Assembly: GCA_964012875.1 (NCBI GenBank)
Contig: CAXGUU010000081.1
Location: forward strand, 1-11,635
DNA from: CAXGUU01 sp964012875
GTDB taxonomy: Bacteria; Pseudomonadota; Gammaproteobacteria; Ga0077536
Length of the DNA stretch: 11,635 nt
Direction: 5' to 3'
The translations under genes and the position numbers were made by a program. The notes beneath the pieces are model-generated. The model saw nothing but the letters and a program-made list of their open reading frames with translations. It was not told the DNA's origin and ran no database searches. Below are positions 1-6,884 of this stretch, in pieces; position 1 is the first letter of the stretch; every line of letters starts with the position of its first letter.

Positions 1-2266
1 ATATGCAATCACCACCGCCAGACGATAATGATTCACTGTCGCCGATCAGTGCCAGTCTCGGGTTGCGCGCGATGGTCTTTTGCTGAATCGACGCGAATGC
101 GGTGCTGAGCGATTCCACACGTGCCTGAATACAACCGTCAGCGGCATCTTCGATTAGTCTGTGAACACTGCGCGGACCATTCCACAAATCCTCGAGGCGT
201 GCCGTCGGGGTCAATGCACGCCCTGCGTTGGCGATAGCCAGCGCATGGCCGCGGTCACTGACCGACTGCTCGGCTTCGGCGCGGGACTGGAGCAGCAGAT
301 CGCGAAGGCGTTCAGATTCGTCGAATCGGGTGCCGTGAACGATTTCATGGACATTCTCGATCAGTTCGCGGCGTTTGCGGTTCAGGCCCTTCGCTGCCAC
401 CACCAGGTAGGCGTGCACACCGCTTGGATCATCTGCCGCCGCTCCGAGGTTCGGCCGCACCAGGGCATAGGCCGAAAAATCACCACACAAGGCGCGCCGC
501 CGCTGCACGTCGAGATAGGCTTCCGTACCGTGCCCGAGTTCGGTCAGGTATTCGCAAAACAGAGGCAGCTCACGAATCTCCTCAGGCGTCAGCAATGGCA
601 GCGGGTAGGCAGCCTTGAATCGGAATACGCCGTTGGCGGCGCAATCGTAAAGATCACAGGAAACGCCGTCATTTTTTTCCTGCCGGGGCTGAACCAGTGG
701 CGTTGCGGCCGGAACGTCAGCCAAAGTGACCTTTGGCAGGATGTTTTCATCGTCAACCTGGCTCTGGCGCTCGCGCAGCGCCGCCGCGCGGGCTTTGACG
801 TCAGCTATTCCGGCAAGCCCAATTGACTCACTCAGATCGGCCAATAGCTGCTTTTCGTCCGCGCGCTCGCGAGCGGCAAACTGATCGTCGGGCACCATGG
901 TGATGCGCACACGGTGGTTGTTCTCGAGCAGGCACCGGCGAATCAATCCCGGTACGAATTCAGGATCCCGAATGGATTGACGCAGGTCGGTAAGCACAGT
1001 GTCGATATTCAGGGCAGCGACAGGATCCCCACCGTAAACGGCCGCCGGCAGTAATCGGCCCATGACCTGCAGACCGTAGGGGTAGCCACCGCTACCGATG
1101 TCCCGTTGTGCAAGTTCCAAGCGGTCGACAATTGCCCCCAGCACCTCGCTGCTGACACCATCGCGGGCAACGCGTTCGAGCACTTCAAACATGGTTTGTT
1201 CCAACGCCGCCGCCGCGTCCGGACTGCTTCCTTCCACGCCGCAAATAAACAGCAACTGGCGTGCCGAATCATCAATCCCGCAAAGTTCAGATGGTGCCTG
1301 TGCCAGCTCAGTCGTTTCGAGGAACTGCCGCAGCGGGCTCGCGCTGTGCTCAAGCAGCAGCGATGACAGGAAATGCGCTTCGATGCTTTGCCGAACCTCA
1401 ACGGCGTCATTCAACAACCAGGCCCACACAATATGAGTCGCAGAATCTGAATCAGATTCTGACGGGTACTGGCAAACTAGCTCATTGGTTTGCGAACGAC
1501 GAGTCTGGGTTGGCGCCCTGTAATGAACACCTCCGTTCTCAAACCGTGCAAGCGCGAGCGATTCAAACTGCTGTTGGTGCTCGGCAACTGGGAAACTGCC
1601 ATAAGTCATGAACACCGCGTTCGACGGCCGGTAATAGCGAGAATGAAAATCTCGTAGCGCTTGATAGTTCAAATCCGGTATCGCCAGGGGTTCGCCGCCG
1701 CTGTTATGTCGATAAACCGTATCGGGAAATATCGCCGTGTGAACGTGTTGCCACAAGCGCGCAACAGGCGAACTCATCGCACCCTTCATTTCATTGAACA
1801 CCACGCCGTGAAATTCAAGCCCGGCGCCGTCCTTCGTCGCCTCTACGCGCCAGCCTTCCTGGGCAAAATCGAGTTCATGCAGACGCGGAAAGAAAACGGC
1901 ATCGAGATAGACTGACAGGAGATTTTCGAAATCTTTTCGATTCTGGGTCGCGAACGGATAGGCCGTCGTATCTCCGGAGGTGAAGGCATTCATGTAGGTG
2001 TTCAGCGATCGCCTTAACATCATGAAAAACGGGTCACGCACCGGGAACTTCTGACTGCCACAGAGCGTCGTATGCTCGAGGATGTGCGCGACCCCGGTTG
2101 AGTCATTTGGCAGTGTCGGAAATGCGACCATAAACGCGTTGTTCTGGTCGTCTGCCAAGAGATGAAAATGCTGCGCGCCGGTCGACCGGTGCCGAAAGTG
2201 CTGAAGCGTCACGCCAAGCGTCGGAATTGTTGTTTCGCCTGTCGGCTCAAAGGATGGTGTTGACAT
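1..2266 (-). CDS. M16C (PreP-like) insulinase-family zinc metallopeptidase, 3' part outside window
   Basis: The reverse strand is open from an ATG at 2264-2266 to the window edge, giving 755 codons. The family is usually about 950-1000 residues, so roughly the last 200 are missing here. The inverted zinc motif HILEH is at residues 61-65, and a likely third zinc ligand, Glu159, sits in VVFNEMKGAM. The stretch TLCGSQKFPVRDPFF (67-81) followed by LNTYMNAFT (88-96) is the signature of presequence-protease-type M16C enzymes, which degrade peptides in a closed chamber. No signal peptide is visible, so a cytoplasmic peptide-clearing role is inferred. A weak AGG lies about 9 bases before the start. 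The gene is divergent from yajQ. A perfect palindrome at 1441-1461 encodes a Ser/Asp/Glu linker. The frame appears undamaged. Confidence 0.93.
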   Translation of the reverse strand, partial: MSTPSFEPTGETTIPTLGVTLQHFRHRSTGAQHFHLLADDQNNAFMVAFPTLPNDSTGVAHILEHTTLCGSQKFPVRDPFFMMLRRSLNTYMNAFTSGDTTAYPFATQNRKDFENLLSVYLDAVFFPRLHELDFAQEGWRVEATKDGAGLEFHGVVFNEMKGAMSSPVARLWQHVHTAIFPDTVYRHNSGGEPLAIPDLNYQALRDFHSRYYRPSNAVFMTYGSFPVAEHQQQFESLALARFENGGVHYRAPTQTRRSQTNELVCQYPSESDSDSATHIVWAWLLNDAVEVRQSIEAHFLSSLLLEHSASPLRQFLETTELAQAPSELCGIDDSARQLLFICGVEGSSPDAAAALEQTMFEVLERVARDGVSSEVLGAIVDRLELAQRDIGSGGYPYGLQVMGRLLPAAVYGGDPVAALNIDTVLTDLRQSIRDPEFVPGLIRRCLLENNHRVRITMVPDDQFAARERADEKQLLADLSESIGLAGIADVKARAAALRERQSQVDDENILPKVTLADVPAATPLVQPRQEKNDGVSCDLYDCAANGVFRFKAAYPLPLLTPEEIRELPLFCEYLTELGHGTEAYLDVQRRRALCGDFSAYALVRPNLGAAADDPSGVHAYLVVAAKGLNRKRRELIENVHEIVHGTRFDESERLRDLLLQSRAEAEQSVSDRGHALAIANAGRALTPTARLEDLWNGPRSVHRLIEDAADGCIQARVESLSTAFASIQQKTIARNPRLALIGDSESLSSGGGDCI
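1441..1461. repeat. perfect 10-bp-arm palindrome inside the M16 gene
   Basis: The left arm CAGAATCTGA (1441-1450) is exactly reverse-complemented at 1452-1461 around a single A. On the coding strand it encodes the acidic/serine linker SESDSDS, so it may simply result from the repeated GAT-TC unit. It could also be a protein-binding site or a hairpin; the sequence alone does not decide. Confidence 0.7.
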
Positions 2267-2312
2267 GTTTTTGGGCCTGCTTGGTTCTACATTCCGAGCG
2301 AATTGGACGCCT

Positions 2313-2375
2313 ATTGTAATTCGGACACCCCGGGCTACCGCGTGGTACGGTCCGAATACCGACGGCAGCTATAAT
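2313..2375. promoter_or_regulatory. divergent promoter region with 8-bp-arm inverted repeat (candidate operator)
   Basis: Between the M16 start (2266) and yajQ (2447), ATTCGGAC at 2319-2326 is exactly inverted as GTCCGAAT at 2350-2357. A smaller nested repeat, TACC/GGTA, lies between them. A perfect TATAAT at 2370-2375 could be the yajQ -10 box, and the reverse strand reads TACAAT at 2318-2313, a possible -10 box for the M16 gene. Neither has a recognisable -35 hexamer at 16-18 bases. The repeat lies where the -35 regions of both promoters would be, which suggests control of both by one factor. This is inference. Confidence 0.4.
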
Positions 2376-2446
2376 TTCGGCCTGCCGAATGAGGACAGGT
2401 AAGGTCGGAAGTCCGGTTTTTAAAGTTATGTTGCAGGAGTCTACAG

Positions 2447-2929
2447 ATGCCCAGTTTCGACGTCGTATCCGAAATTGACCAACATGAACTCGTCAATGCT
2501 ATTGACCAGACCACGCGGGAACTCGCAAACCGATTCGATTTCAAGGGTAGTAACGCGCGAGTCGAGCGCGGCGACGACGTCATTAAACTGGTGGCCGAAG
2601 CAGAATTTCAAACGCGCCAGATGCTCGAGATTCTGCAATCCAAAATGACCAGCCGAGGCATTGACATCGACTGCATCGAAATTGGTAGCGTGAGTAGCAA
2701 TGTCGCCGAAGCGACTCTTCCCATTACCGTGCGTGAGGGGATTGATAGCGACCTTGCCCGTAAGCTGATTAAGCTCATCAAAGAAACGAAGCTCAAGGCT
2801 CAGGCACAGTTTAAACAGAATCAACTTCGCGTGACTGCAAAAAAACGAGACGTCCTGCAGGACATCATCAAGGCGCTTCAGGAAACGGAACTTAACTACC
2901 CGTTGCAGTTTAAGAATTTTCGCGACTAG
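2447..2929 (+). CDS. yajQ: YajQ family cyclic di-GMP / nucleotide-binding protein
   Basis: This is a 160-residue protein, the normal length for YajQ. It has the family opening MPSFDVVSEID, the FDFKGSNA segment (about 31-38), the QLRVTAKKRDVLQDII segment near 125-140, and the typical ending PLQFKNFRD. YajQ proteins are soluble and contain two ferredoxin-like folds. Members from Xanthomonas bind cyclic di-GMP and modulate transcription; other members bind nucleotides or RNA. The start is supported by AGGAG at 2435-2439, seven bases before the ATG. The gene is the first of a rightward set with the CPXCG and DUF3301 genes. No clear terminator follows it, so cotranscription is possible. Confidence 0.97.
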   Translation: MPSFDVVSEIDQHELVNAIDQTTRELANRFDFKGSNARVERGDDVIKLVAEAEFQTRQMLEILQSKMTSRGIDIDCIEIGSVSSNVAEATLPITVREGIDSDLARKLIKLIKETKLKAQAQFKQNQLRVTAKKRDVLQDIIKALQETELNYPLQFKNFRD

Positions 2930-3004
2930 ACCACGCTTCTCGCGCCCTGAACTGTATGAAAACAGCCGTCGGCGCCACTGCGAATTTTTGAGACCGCTTG
3001 TACG

Positions 3005-3193
3005 TTGCAAGACCAAATTGAAAATTTTTTTAGCTGCCCCTACTGCGGCGAGGACATCAGCATCCTGGTCGATCCGTCGGCCGATCATCAATCGTATATT
3101 GAAGACTGCGAAGTTTGCTGCCGACCGATCGCCATCGCGATTGGTAGTGCTGATGACGAACTGCCGCTCTGCGCCTCACGTTCGGAAGACTAG
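3005..3193 (+). CDS. CPXCG-motif cysteine-rich zinc-ribbon protein
   Basis: This is a small protein of 62 residues with CPYCG at 11-15 and CEVCC at 35-39, which together give the cysteine ligands for one zinc ribbon. The segment YIEDCEVCCRPI is the hallmark of the short Cys-rich CPXCG family (Pfam Cys_rich_CPXG). Its molecular role is not established; nucleic-acid or protein binding is a guess. The only available start is TTG at 3005, since no ATG or GTG lies in frame just upstream, and the Shine-Dalgarno signal is weak. It lies 75 bases after yajQ and 109 bases before the DUF3301 gene, on the same strand. Confidence 0.88.
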   Translation: MQDQIENFFSCPYCGEDISILVDPSADHQSYIEDCEVCCRPIAIAIGSADDELPLCASRSED

Positions 3194-3302
3194 CCAGTGA
3201 TCTCCAAATTGAAGACCAGCAAATTCTTACCGGCGCACGCTTGATCGTCAGAGGTGGTGTGTTCAGGACCTTTCAATCCGAGTTTCTGACCTACCAAGCC
3301 GA

Positions 3303-3629
3303 GTGTCATTCACCGATCTGAATTTTTTACTGGCCCTCGGCGCCATCGTCGGCGCGTGGACATGGTTGGCCCAGGGCCGGGAAACGGCGGACGAGCTGTC
3401 ATCCCGGCTGTGCACAGAACTGGCTTTCCAGCGCCTCGACCAGTCGGTAACCATGGCGGGCCTCAGGATTGCGAAATCAAATCGGCGTCTGGGCCTGCTT
3501 AGACTTTACCGTTTCGAGTTCAGCACCAATGGCAACAATCGTAAGGAGGGGCTGGTGTGCCTGTCCGGGGGGACAGCGGTGTGGGTCAACCTGGCACACC
3601 CCGACGGCAACATCAGGATTGCTTTTTAG
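3303..3629 (+). CDS. DUF3301 family single-pass membrane protein
   Basis: The protein has 108 residues and begins at GTG. An N-terminal hydrophobic segment (about 6-22, LNFLLALGAIVGAWTWL) is followed by a cytoplasmic-looking domain. That domain has the family pattern: acidic/arginine-rich helix, LAFQRLDQSVTMAGLRI, then LRLYRFEFSTNGNNRKEGLVCLSGGTAVWVNL. This matches DUF3301, a family of small gammaproteobacterial inner-membrane proteins with no assigned function. No good Shine-Dalgarno sequence precedes the GTG, and no alternative start lies upstream in frame. Its TAG overlaps the TAA of the convergent cyclic-nucleotide-binding remnant. Confidence 0.85.
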   Translation: MSFTDLNFLLALGAIVGAWTWLAQGRETADELSSRLCTELAFQRLDQSVTMAGLRIAKSNRRLGLLRLYRFEFSTNGNNRKEGLVCLSGGTAVWVNLAHPDGNIRIAF

Positions 3630-4288
3630 ACGCTGTTCGGAAATTCTGAACACGCCCAGTCACTCGTTGCCGGGTCACCGCAGATCATCGCGGCTCCGAT
3701 CAGCGCGAGACGGTAATCGGGTGCGTCCGGCGCAGCGGCGCGCGTAATTTCTGCGCGACCGCTCACGATGACATGGCAATAGTCACCCGGCTCACTTTGC
3801 TTCACGACCATTTGGTCTTTAGTGACCTTGAAATGTTCGAGGAGGCCGAAGATTCGGTGAACATTCGATGCCGGCAGGCTCGCGAATAACCGCGACTGCA
3901 GCATACGCGTCATCCAGTCGTCCGTGTCCTCGCTGTCAATCTCGGCGACGGTGACTTCGCAGAATTCATCTGCCGCTTCCAGCGCTGAAAGCTTCTCAAG
4001 CAACCGGCGCTGGCATTGAAGTAGACTGACCGCACTACTGAGCGCGCGCCGACATTTTCCGCGGCTACAGCTGGGCCATCGGGTGCTGGGCATCACTGCT
4101 CTCGCCACTGAGCTGCAATATGACCTGACCATCTGAAATCAGTTCAACCTGACCGCTCAGCAGATAGAACGTCCAGGATACTTTGCCGCCCTGCTCAAAA
4201 ATGATTGCTCCCGGCTGTTCGCCGCCAGGCTGCCAATGGGTACCAGGGCATCGATGTGTCCGTCAAAATCCGTTTTTTGAGCGGTCAT
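3626..4288 (-). pseudogene. decayed tandem cyclic-nucleotide-binding-domain (Crp-type sensor) protein gene
   Basis: Three reading frames must be joined to recover one protein. From the ATG at 4286-4288 the protein begins MTAQKTDFDGHIDALVPIGSLA. Near 4211-4225 the frame changes to PGAIIFEQGGKVSWTFYLLSG and continues to a TAG at 4065-4067. Near 4040-4067 it changes again, to LLEKLSALEAADEFCEV, then EDTDDWMTRMLQSRLF and a second domain with GDYCHVIVSGRAEITR. This order, half-site cNMP domain, linker with DDWMTRML, second cNMP domain, matches a gammaproteobacterial family with two cNMP-binding domains. The first domain lacks roughly ten residues before the glycine turn. The second stops at GDPATSD, so the phosphate-binding cassette and everything after it are lost. 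A functional product is unlikely. Confidence 0.82.
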
Positions 4289-4464
4289 AGCTCGTAACGC
4301 ATGGTTTATTTGCACTCCGCGCTTCTTCGATCGTGGTGCCGCGCCGCCCTGCCCGTCAGGGCCGCTGGTCTTCCTGATAATAGATAAACAGTAAGGCGTT
4401 TAACCATGGGCGCTGCAGCGAGTGTGATGAAGGTCTCGTGGATTTCTCAGAAAATGTCAAAAAA

Positions 4465-4480
4465 TGTGAAGTAATTCACC
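4465..4480. promoter_or_regulatory. CRP-like binding site (TGTGA-N6-TCACC)
   Basis: TGTGA at 4465-4469 and TCACC at 4476-4480 are separated by exactly six bases, matching the CRP/Vfr consensus TGTGA-N6-TCACA at nine of ten positions. The left flank AAAA also fits. It lies 176 bases upstream of the former cNMP protein start and 114 bases before the ydcH -35 candidate, so it could have served either direction. Factor identity is inferred from the motif only. Confidence 0.5.
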
Positions 4481-4593
4481 GGCAGATGCCATAGACTCTT
4501 CAATGCCTGGCCAGTCAGGCTCCGCTATAGAGGGCTGTCGAACCCGCGGAACTGCTGGTTCTACCCCGCCCCTCCGCATGAGTACGCTCTGAT

Positions 4594-4623
4594 TTGATCC
4601 CTTCAGAAACGCGTAAATATATT
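4594..4623 (+). promoter_or_regulatory. putative sigma70 promoter for ydcH
   Basis: TTGATC (4594-4599) and TATATT (4618-4623) are separated by 18 bases and match the -35 and -10 consensus at four and five of six positions. Transcription would begin near 4630, leaving a leader of about 27 bases before the GTG at 4657. Confidence 0.45.
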
Positions 4624-4656
4624 GCTACCAGTTAAACCCTTAAGTGTCCAACCGAC

Positions 4657-4863
4657 GTGTCAAACGATGAATTGAAATCGGTTCAACGTCGCCTACTGGA
4701 ACTGCAAAGTGAGCACCGGATTCTGGACCACGAGGTTGCCGAGTTATCGCTCAAGCCCGAGTCCGACCAGCTTCACTTGAAGCGCCTTAAAATGCGCAAG
4801 CTACGACTGAAAGACCAGATTGCGCAACTGAAAAGTTCACTGATACCAGATCTTGATGCCTGA
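4657..4863 (+). CDS. YdcH / DUF465 family small coiled-coil protein
   Basis: The 68-residue protein is highly charged and alpha-helical. It has the DUF465 pattern: HRILDHEV at 20-27, a proline before the second helix (Pro34), and LKRLKMRKLRLKDQI at 41-55. Such proteins form short helical hairpins and are widespread in proteobacteria without a firmly assigned function. Translation starts at GTG 4657. There is no strong Shine-Dalgarno sequence, so initiation may be weak or near-leaderless. A promoter-like pair lies about 35 bases upstream. The possible 48-codon ORF follows 33 bases downstream on the same strand. Confidence 0.88.
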   Translation: MSNDELKSVQRRLLELQSEHRILDHEVAELSLKPESDQLHLKRLKMRKLRLKDQIAQLKSSLIPDLDA

Positions 4864-4896
4864 CCCGACGATCCTCGCTCGACACAATAAACGGAT

Positions 4897-5043
4897 ATGG
4901 TTGAAGACAACGCCTCAACCGAAGAACGCGCCAACTATCTGGTGCCAATCAATAAACTTCCGGCTGATCGCGGCAGCCGCTTGCTGGAAAAGTCCGAACT
5001 GTTAGTTTTAAAACGCAAGCAGACAATTAACGGGCCAGATTGA
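4897..5043 (+). CDS. possible 48-residue small protein, unknown function
   Basis: An ATG at 4897 opens a frame of 48 codons ending at TGA 5041-5043. The product starts MVEDNASTEERANYLVPINK and is charged and hydrophilic, with an RLLEKSELLVLKRKQ helix-like segment near residues 28-42. A short GGA lies just before the start, too close for an ideal ribosome binding site. Being downstream of ydcH on the same strand and filling the gap to the convergent Sel1 gene is mild support. I do not recognise a family, and it could be chance. Confidence 0.35.
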   Translation: MVEDNASTEERANYLVPINKLPADRGSRLLEKSELLVLKRKQTINGPD

Positions 5044-5125
5044 GCTTTATTTTGCCGCGGGGGCATGACAGCTGCCCTGGAATAGCGACCGCATCGCACC
5101 TTGTCGCGCGATACCACGCGCGTCG

Positions 5126-5986
5126 CTAGGGATTCGGTTGAGCATGGTCAAGATACGTCCCGTTATCGAGCGCTTCGTTGATGGTGGTGTAACGCCGGTT
5201 CGCGTTCTCGATGTCCGATTCAACGAAAGCCAGCATGAGCACCTCGGCATTGATTTGTGCGACTTTCAAACCATTGTCTGCGGCGATGCGAAACCACGCC
5301 CACGCTTCGCAAAGGCTTAACGCTACTGCCGCGCCACGCATATAGGCCATCGCCAGTGCGTTCTGACCTTCGGCTGATCCGCCAGCAGCCGCGCGCCGCC
5401 AATGGCGCACGGCTTCGCTGAAGTTTCTCGGCCTTCCGATGCCCTGACGATGCATGGTGCCCAGATTGAATGCTGATTGCGCATTTCCCATTTCAGCCGC
5501 CGCCGTCCACCACACCTCCGCGGTCTCGAAATCACGCGGGCTGCCGACCCCTCGATAGGCCATCAAACCGAGCTGGTGCTCGGCAAATCCATCGCCGAAA
5601 CCCGCCGCCATGCTGAAGTACGACCGCGCCCGCTCGAAATCCTGCCCGGTACCCACCCCTTTGAGAAAACACATCGCAAGATTGAACTGCGCCTTGCGGT
5701 TTCCGCCGTCGGCGGCCTGCTGGTACCAGCCGACTGCACGAATGTCATCTCGGATCACACCCCAGCCGTGGGCGTATGCGAGTCCCAGGTAGTACTGTGC
5801 AGCCGCGTCGCCAACGGCCGCCGGACCACGGAGTCCGGAGACTGCCTGCCCGTGGTCGCCGTCGAGAAATCGGGCGATCGCGTCATCCGAGTCGGCCGCC
5901 ACCACGCCACAACAGGTCGCTGTCATGGCCGCGGAAAGTACGACCCCAAGCGGCAATTTTGCAGTTTGAATACCTACGCTTTCCAT
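5126..5986 (-). CDS. secreted Sel1-like (TPR-type) repeat protein
   Basis: The 286-residue product has an N-terminal signal-peptide-like segment: Lys10, then a hydrophobic run LPLGVVLSAAMTATCCGVVAA at about 11-31, with cleavage likely near VAA-D. Five Sel1-type repeats of about 36 residues follow, from roughly residue 59 to 239. Each carries the pattern A-x-x-x-LGxxYxxGxGVxxDxxxAxxWxxxAAxxG, for example AQYYLGLAYAHGWGVIRDD. Such repeats form superhelical scaffolds for protein-protein contacts, and the partner is unknown. The fifth repeat is degenerate (RGAAVALSLCEAW). The start lies 40 bases from the divergent moxR start, so the two promoters must overlap coding sequence. Confidence 0.88.
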   Translation of the reverse strand: MESVGIQTAKLPLGVVLSAAMTATCCGVVAADSDDAIARFLDGDHGQAVSGLRGPAAVGDAAAQYYLGLAYAHGWGVIRDDIRAVGWYQQAADGGNRKAQFNLAMCFLKGVGTGQDFERARSYFSMAAGFGDGFAEHQLGLMAYRGVGSPRDFETAEVWWTAAAEMGNAQSAFNLGTMHRQGIGRPRNFSEAVRHWRRAAAGGSAEGQNALAMAYMRGAAVALSLCEAWAWFRIAADNGLKVAQINAEVLMLAFVESDIENANRRYTTINEALDNGTYLDHAQPNP

Positions 5987-5996
5987 GCTTTACAAT
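5966..5996 (+). promoter_or_regulatory. putative promoter for moxR
   Basis: TTGAAT (5966-5971) and TACAAT (5991-5996) are separated by 19 bases. Transcription would start near 6003, which favours translation of moxR from ATG 6027 rather than the in-frame ATG at 5985. The -35 element lies inside the Sel1 signal-peptide codons. The spacing is longer than ideal. Confidence 0.35.
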
Positions 5997-6026
5997 GGCC
6001 GCCGCGAATTCTGGATACTGAAAAAT

Positions 6027-6884
6027 ATGTCGAACGAACGTTTCACCGGTACCGATACCTACATCGTGACTGAAGATCTCATGATGGCTGTCAATGCCGC
6101 CGTGACCCTGCAGCGGCCATTATTGGTCAAGGGCGAACCTGGTACTGGTAAGACCATGCTGGCTGAAGAAGTTGCCAATGCACTGGGACGACCGCTGATC
6201 CAATGGCATATCAAGTCCACCACCAAGGCTGCCCAGGGCCTGTACGAGTACGACGCTGTCGCTCGGTTGCGCGACTCCCAACTTGGAGACGATGCGGTTC
6301 AGGACATTGCCAACTACATCGTTCGGGGGAAACTATGGGAAGCATTCGCATCAGATGTCCAACCGGTCCTGCTGATCGATGAAATCGATAAAGCTGATAT
6401 CGAGTTTCCAAACGATCTGCTCCAAGAGTTGGACCGAATGGAGTTCTACGTCTACGAAACCAAGGAAACGATCAAGGCCGCGCATCGACCGATCATTATC
6501 ATCACGAGTAATAACGAAAAAGAATTACCCGACGCATTTTTGCGGCGCTGCTTTTTTCACTACATCGCCTTTCCTGAGCGCGAGACCATGGACGAAATCG
6601 TGAAGGTACATTACCCCGATATCAAAAAGCACTTGCTCGCAGAAGCGATGGAATGTTTTTTCGAGCTGCGCGATATTCCAGGATTGAAAAAACGGCCATC
6701 AACCTCCGAACTCCTCGACTGGATCAAGCTACTCGTTGCCGAAGATATCCCGCCCGAAGCCTTACGCGATAAAGACTCGCGCAAAGCAATCCCAAAACTT
6801 TACGGCGCATTGCTGAAAAACGAGCAGGACATGCACCTGTTCGAACGCCTCGTCTTCATGTCGAGACGGACCGGTGCTAACTGA
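6027..6884 (+). CDS. MoxR-family AAA+ ATPase
   Basis: The 285-residue product has Walker A GEPGTGKT at 36-43, Walker B VLLIDEID with Asp118-Glu119, a sensor-1 Asn in IIITSNNEKELPDA (near 162), and an arginine-finger pair in FLRRCFF (173-174). MoxR ATPases form hexamers that remodel or mature partner proteins together with VWA-domain proteins. I chose ATG 6027 (MSNERFTGTD); an upstream in-frame ATG at 5985 overlaps the Sel1 start codon and would add 14 atypical residues. Ribosome binding is weak at both. The last 11 bases overlap the VWA gene, indicating translational coupling and a joint function. The client protein is not identifiable from this window. Confidence 0.94.
   Translation: MSNERFTGTDTYIVTEDLMMAVNAAVTLQRPLLVKGEPGTGKTMLAEEVANALGRPLIQWHIKSTTKAAQGLYEYDAVARLRDSQLGDDAVQDIANYIVRGKLWEAFASDVQPVLLIDEIDKADIEFPNDLLQELDRMEFYVYETKETIKAAHRPIIIITSNNEKELPDAFLRRCFFHYIAFPERETMDEIVKVHYPDIKKHLLAEAMECFFELRDIPGLKKRPSTSELLDWIKLLVAEDIPPEALRDKDSRKAIPKLYGALLKNEQDMHLFERLVFMSRRTGAN

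Larger units (their letters stand above)
4289..4656. other. 368-base gene-free stretch between cNMP remnant and ydcH
   Basis: No credible coding sequence is seen on either strand. It contains a GC-rich hairpin (GCCCTG at 4346-4351, CAGGGC at 4357-4362), a weak five-base-pair hairpin (4505-4520), a CRP-like site and a promoter-like pair described separately. The repeated AAAATGT at 4452 and 4462 belongs to the CRP-like region. Confidence 0.6.

Noticed and set aside
720..737. Hairpin GCCAAAG-TGAC-CTTTGGC
   Set aside because: It sits inside the M16 coding sequence, without a T tract or other context; a stem this short is likely to arise by chance.
161..826. Forward open frame of 221 codons
   Set aside because: It is antisense to the M16 peptidase, has no family resemblance, and the reverse frame is clearly the coding one.
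2441..3091. Reverse open frame of 216 codons
   Set aside because: It lies opposite yajQ and the CPXCG start; yajQ is unambiguous.
5477..6073. Forward open frame of 198 codons
   Set aside because: It is a shadow of the Sel1 repeat gene, in which the 36-residue repeats are clear on the reverse strand.
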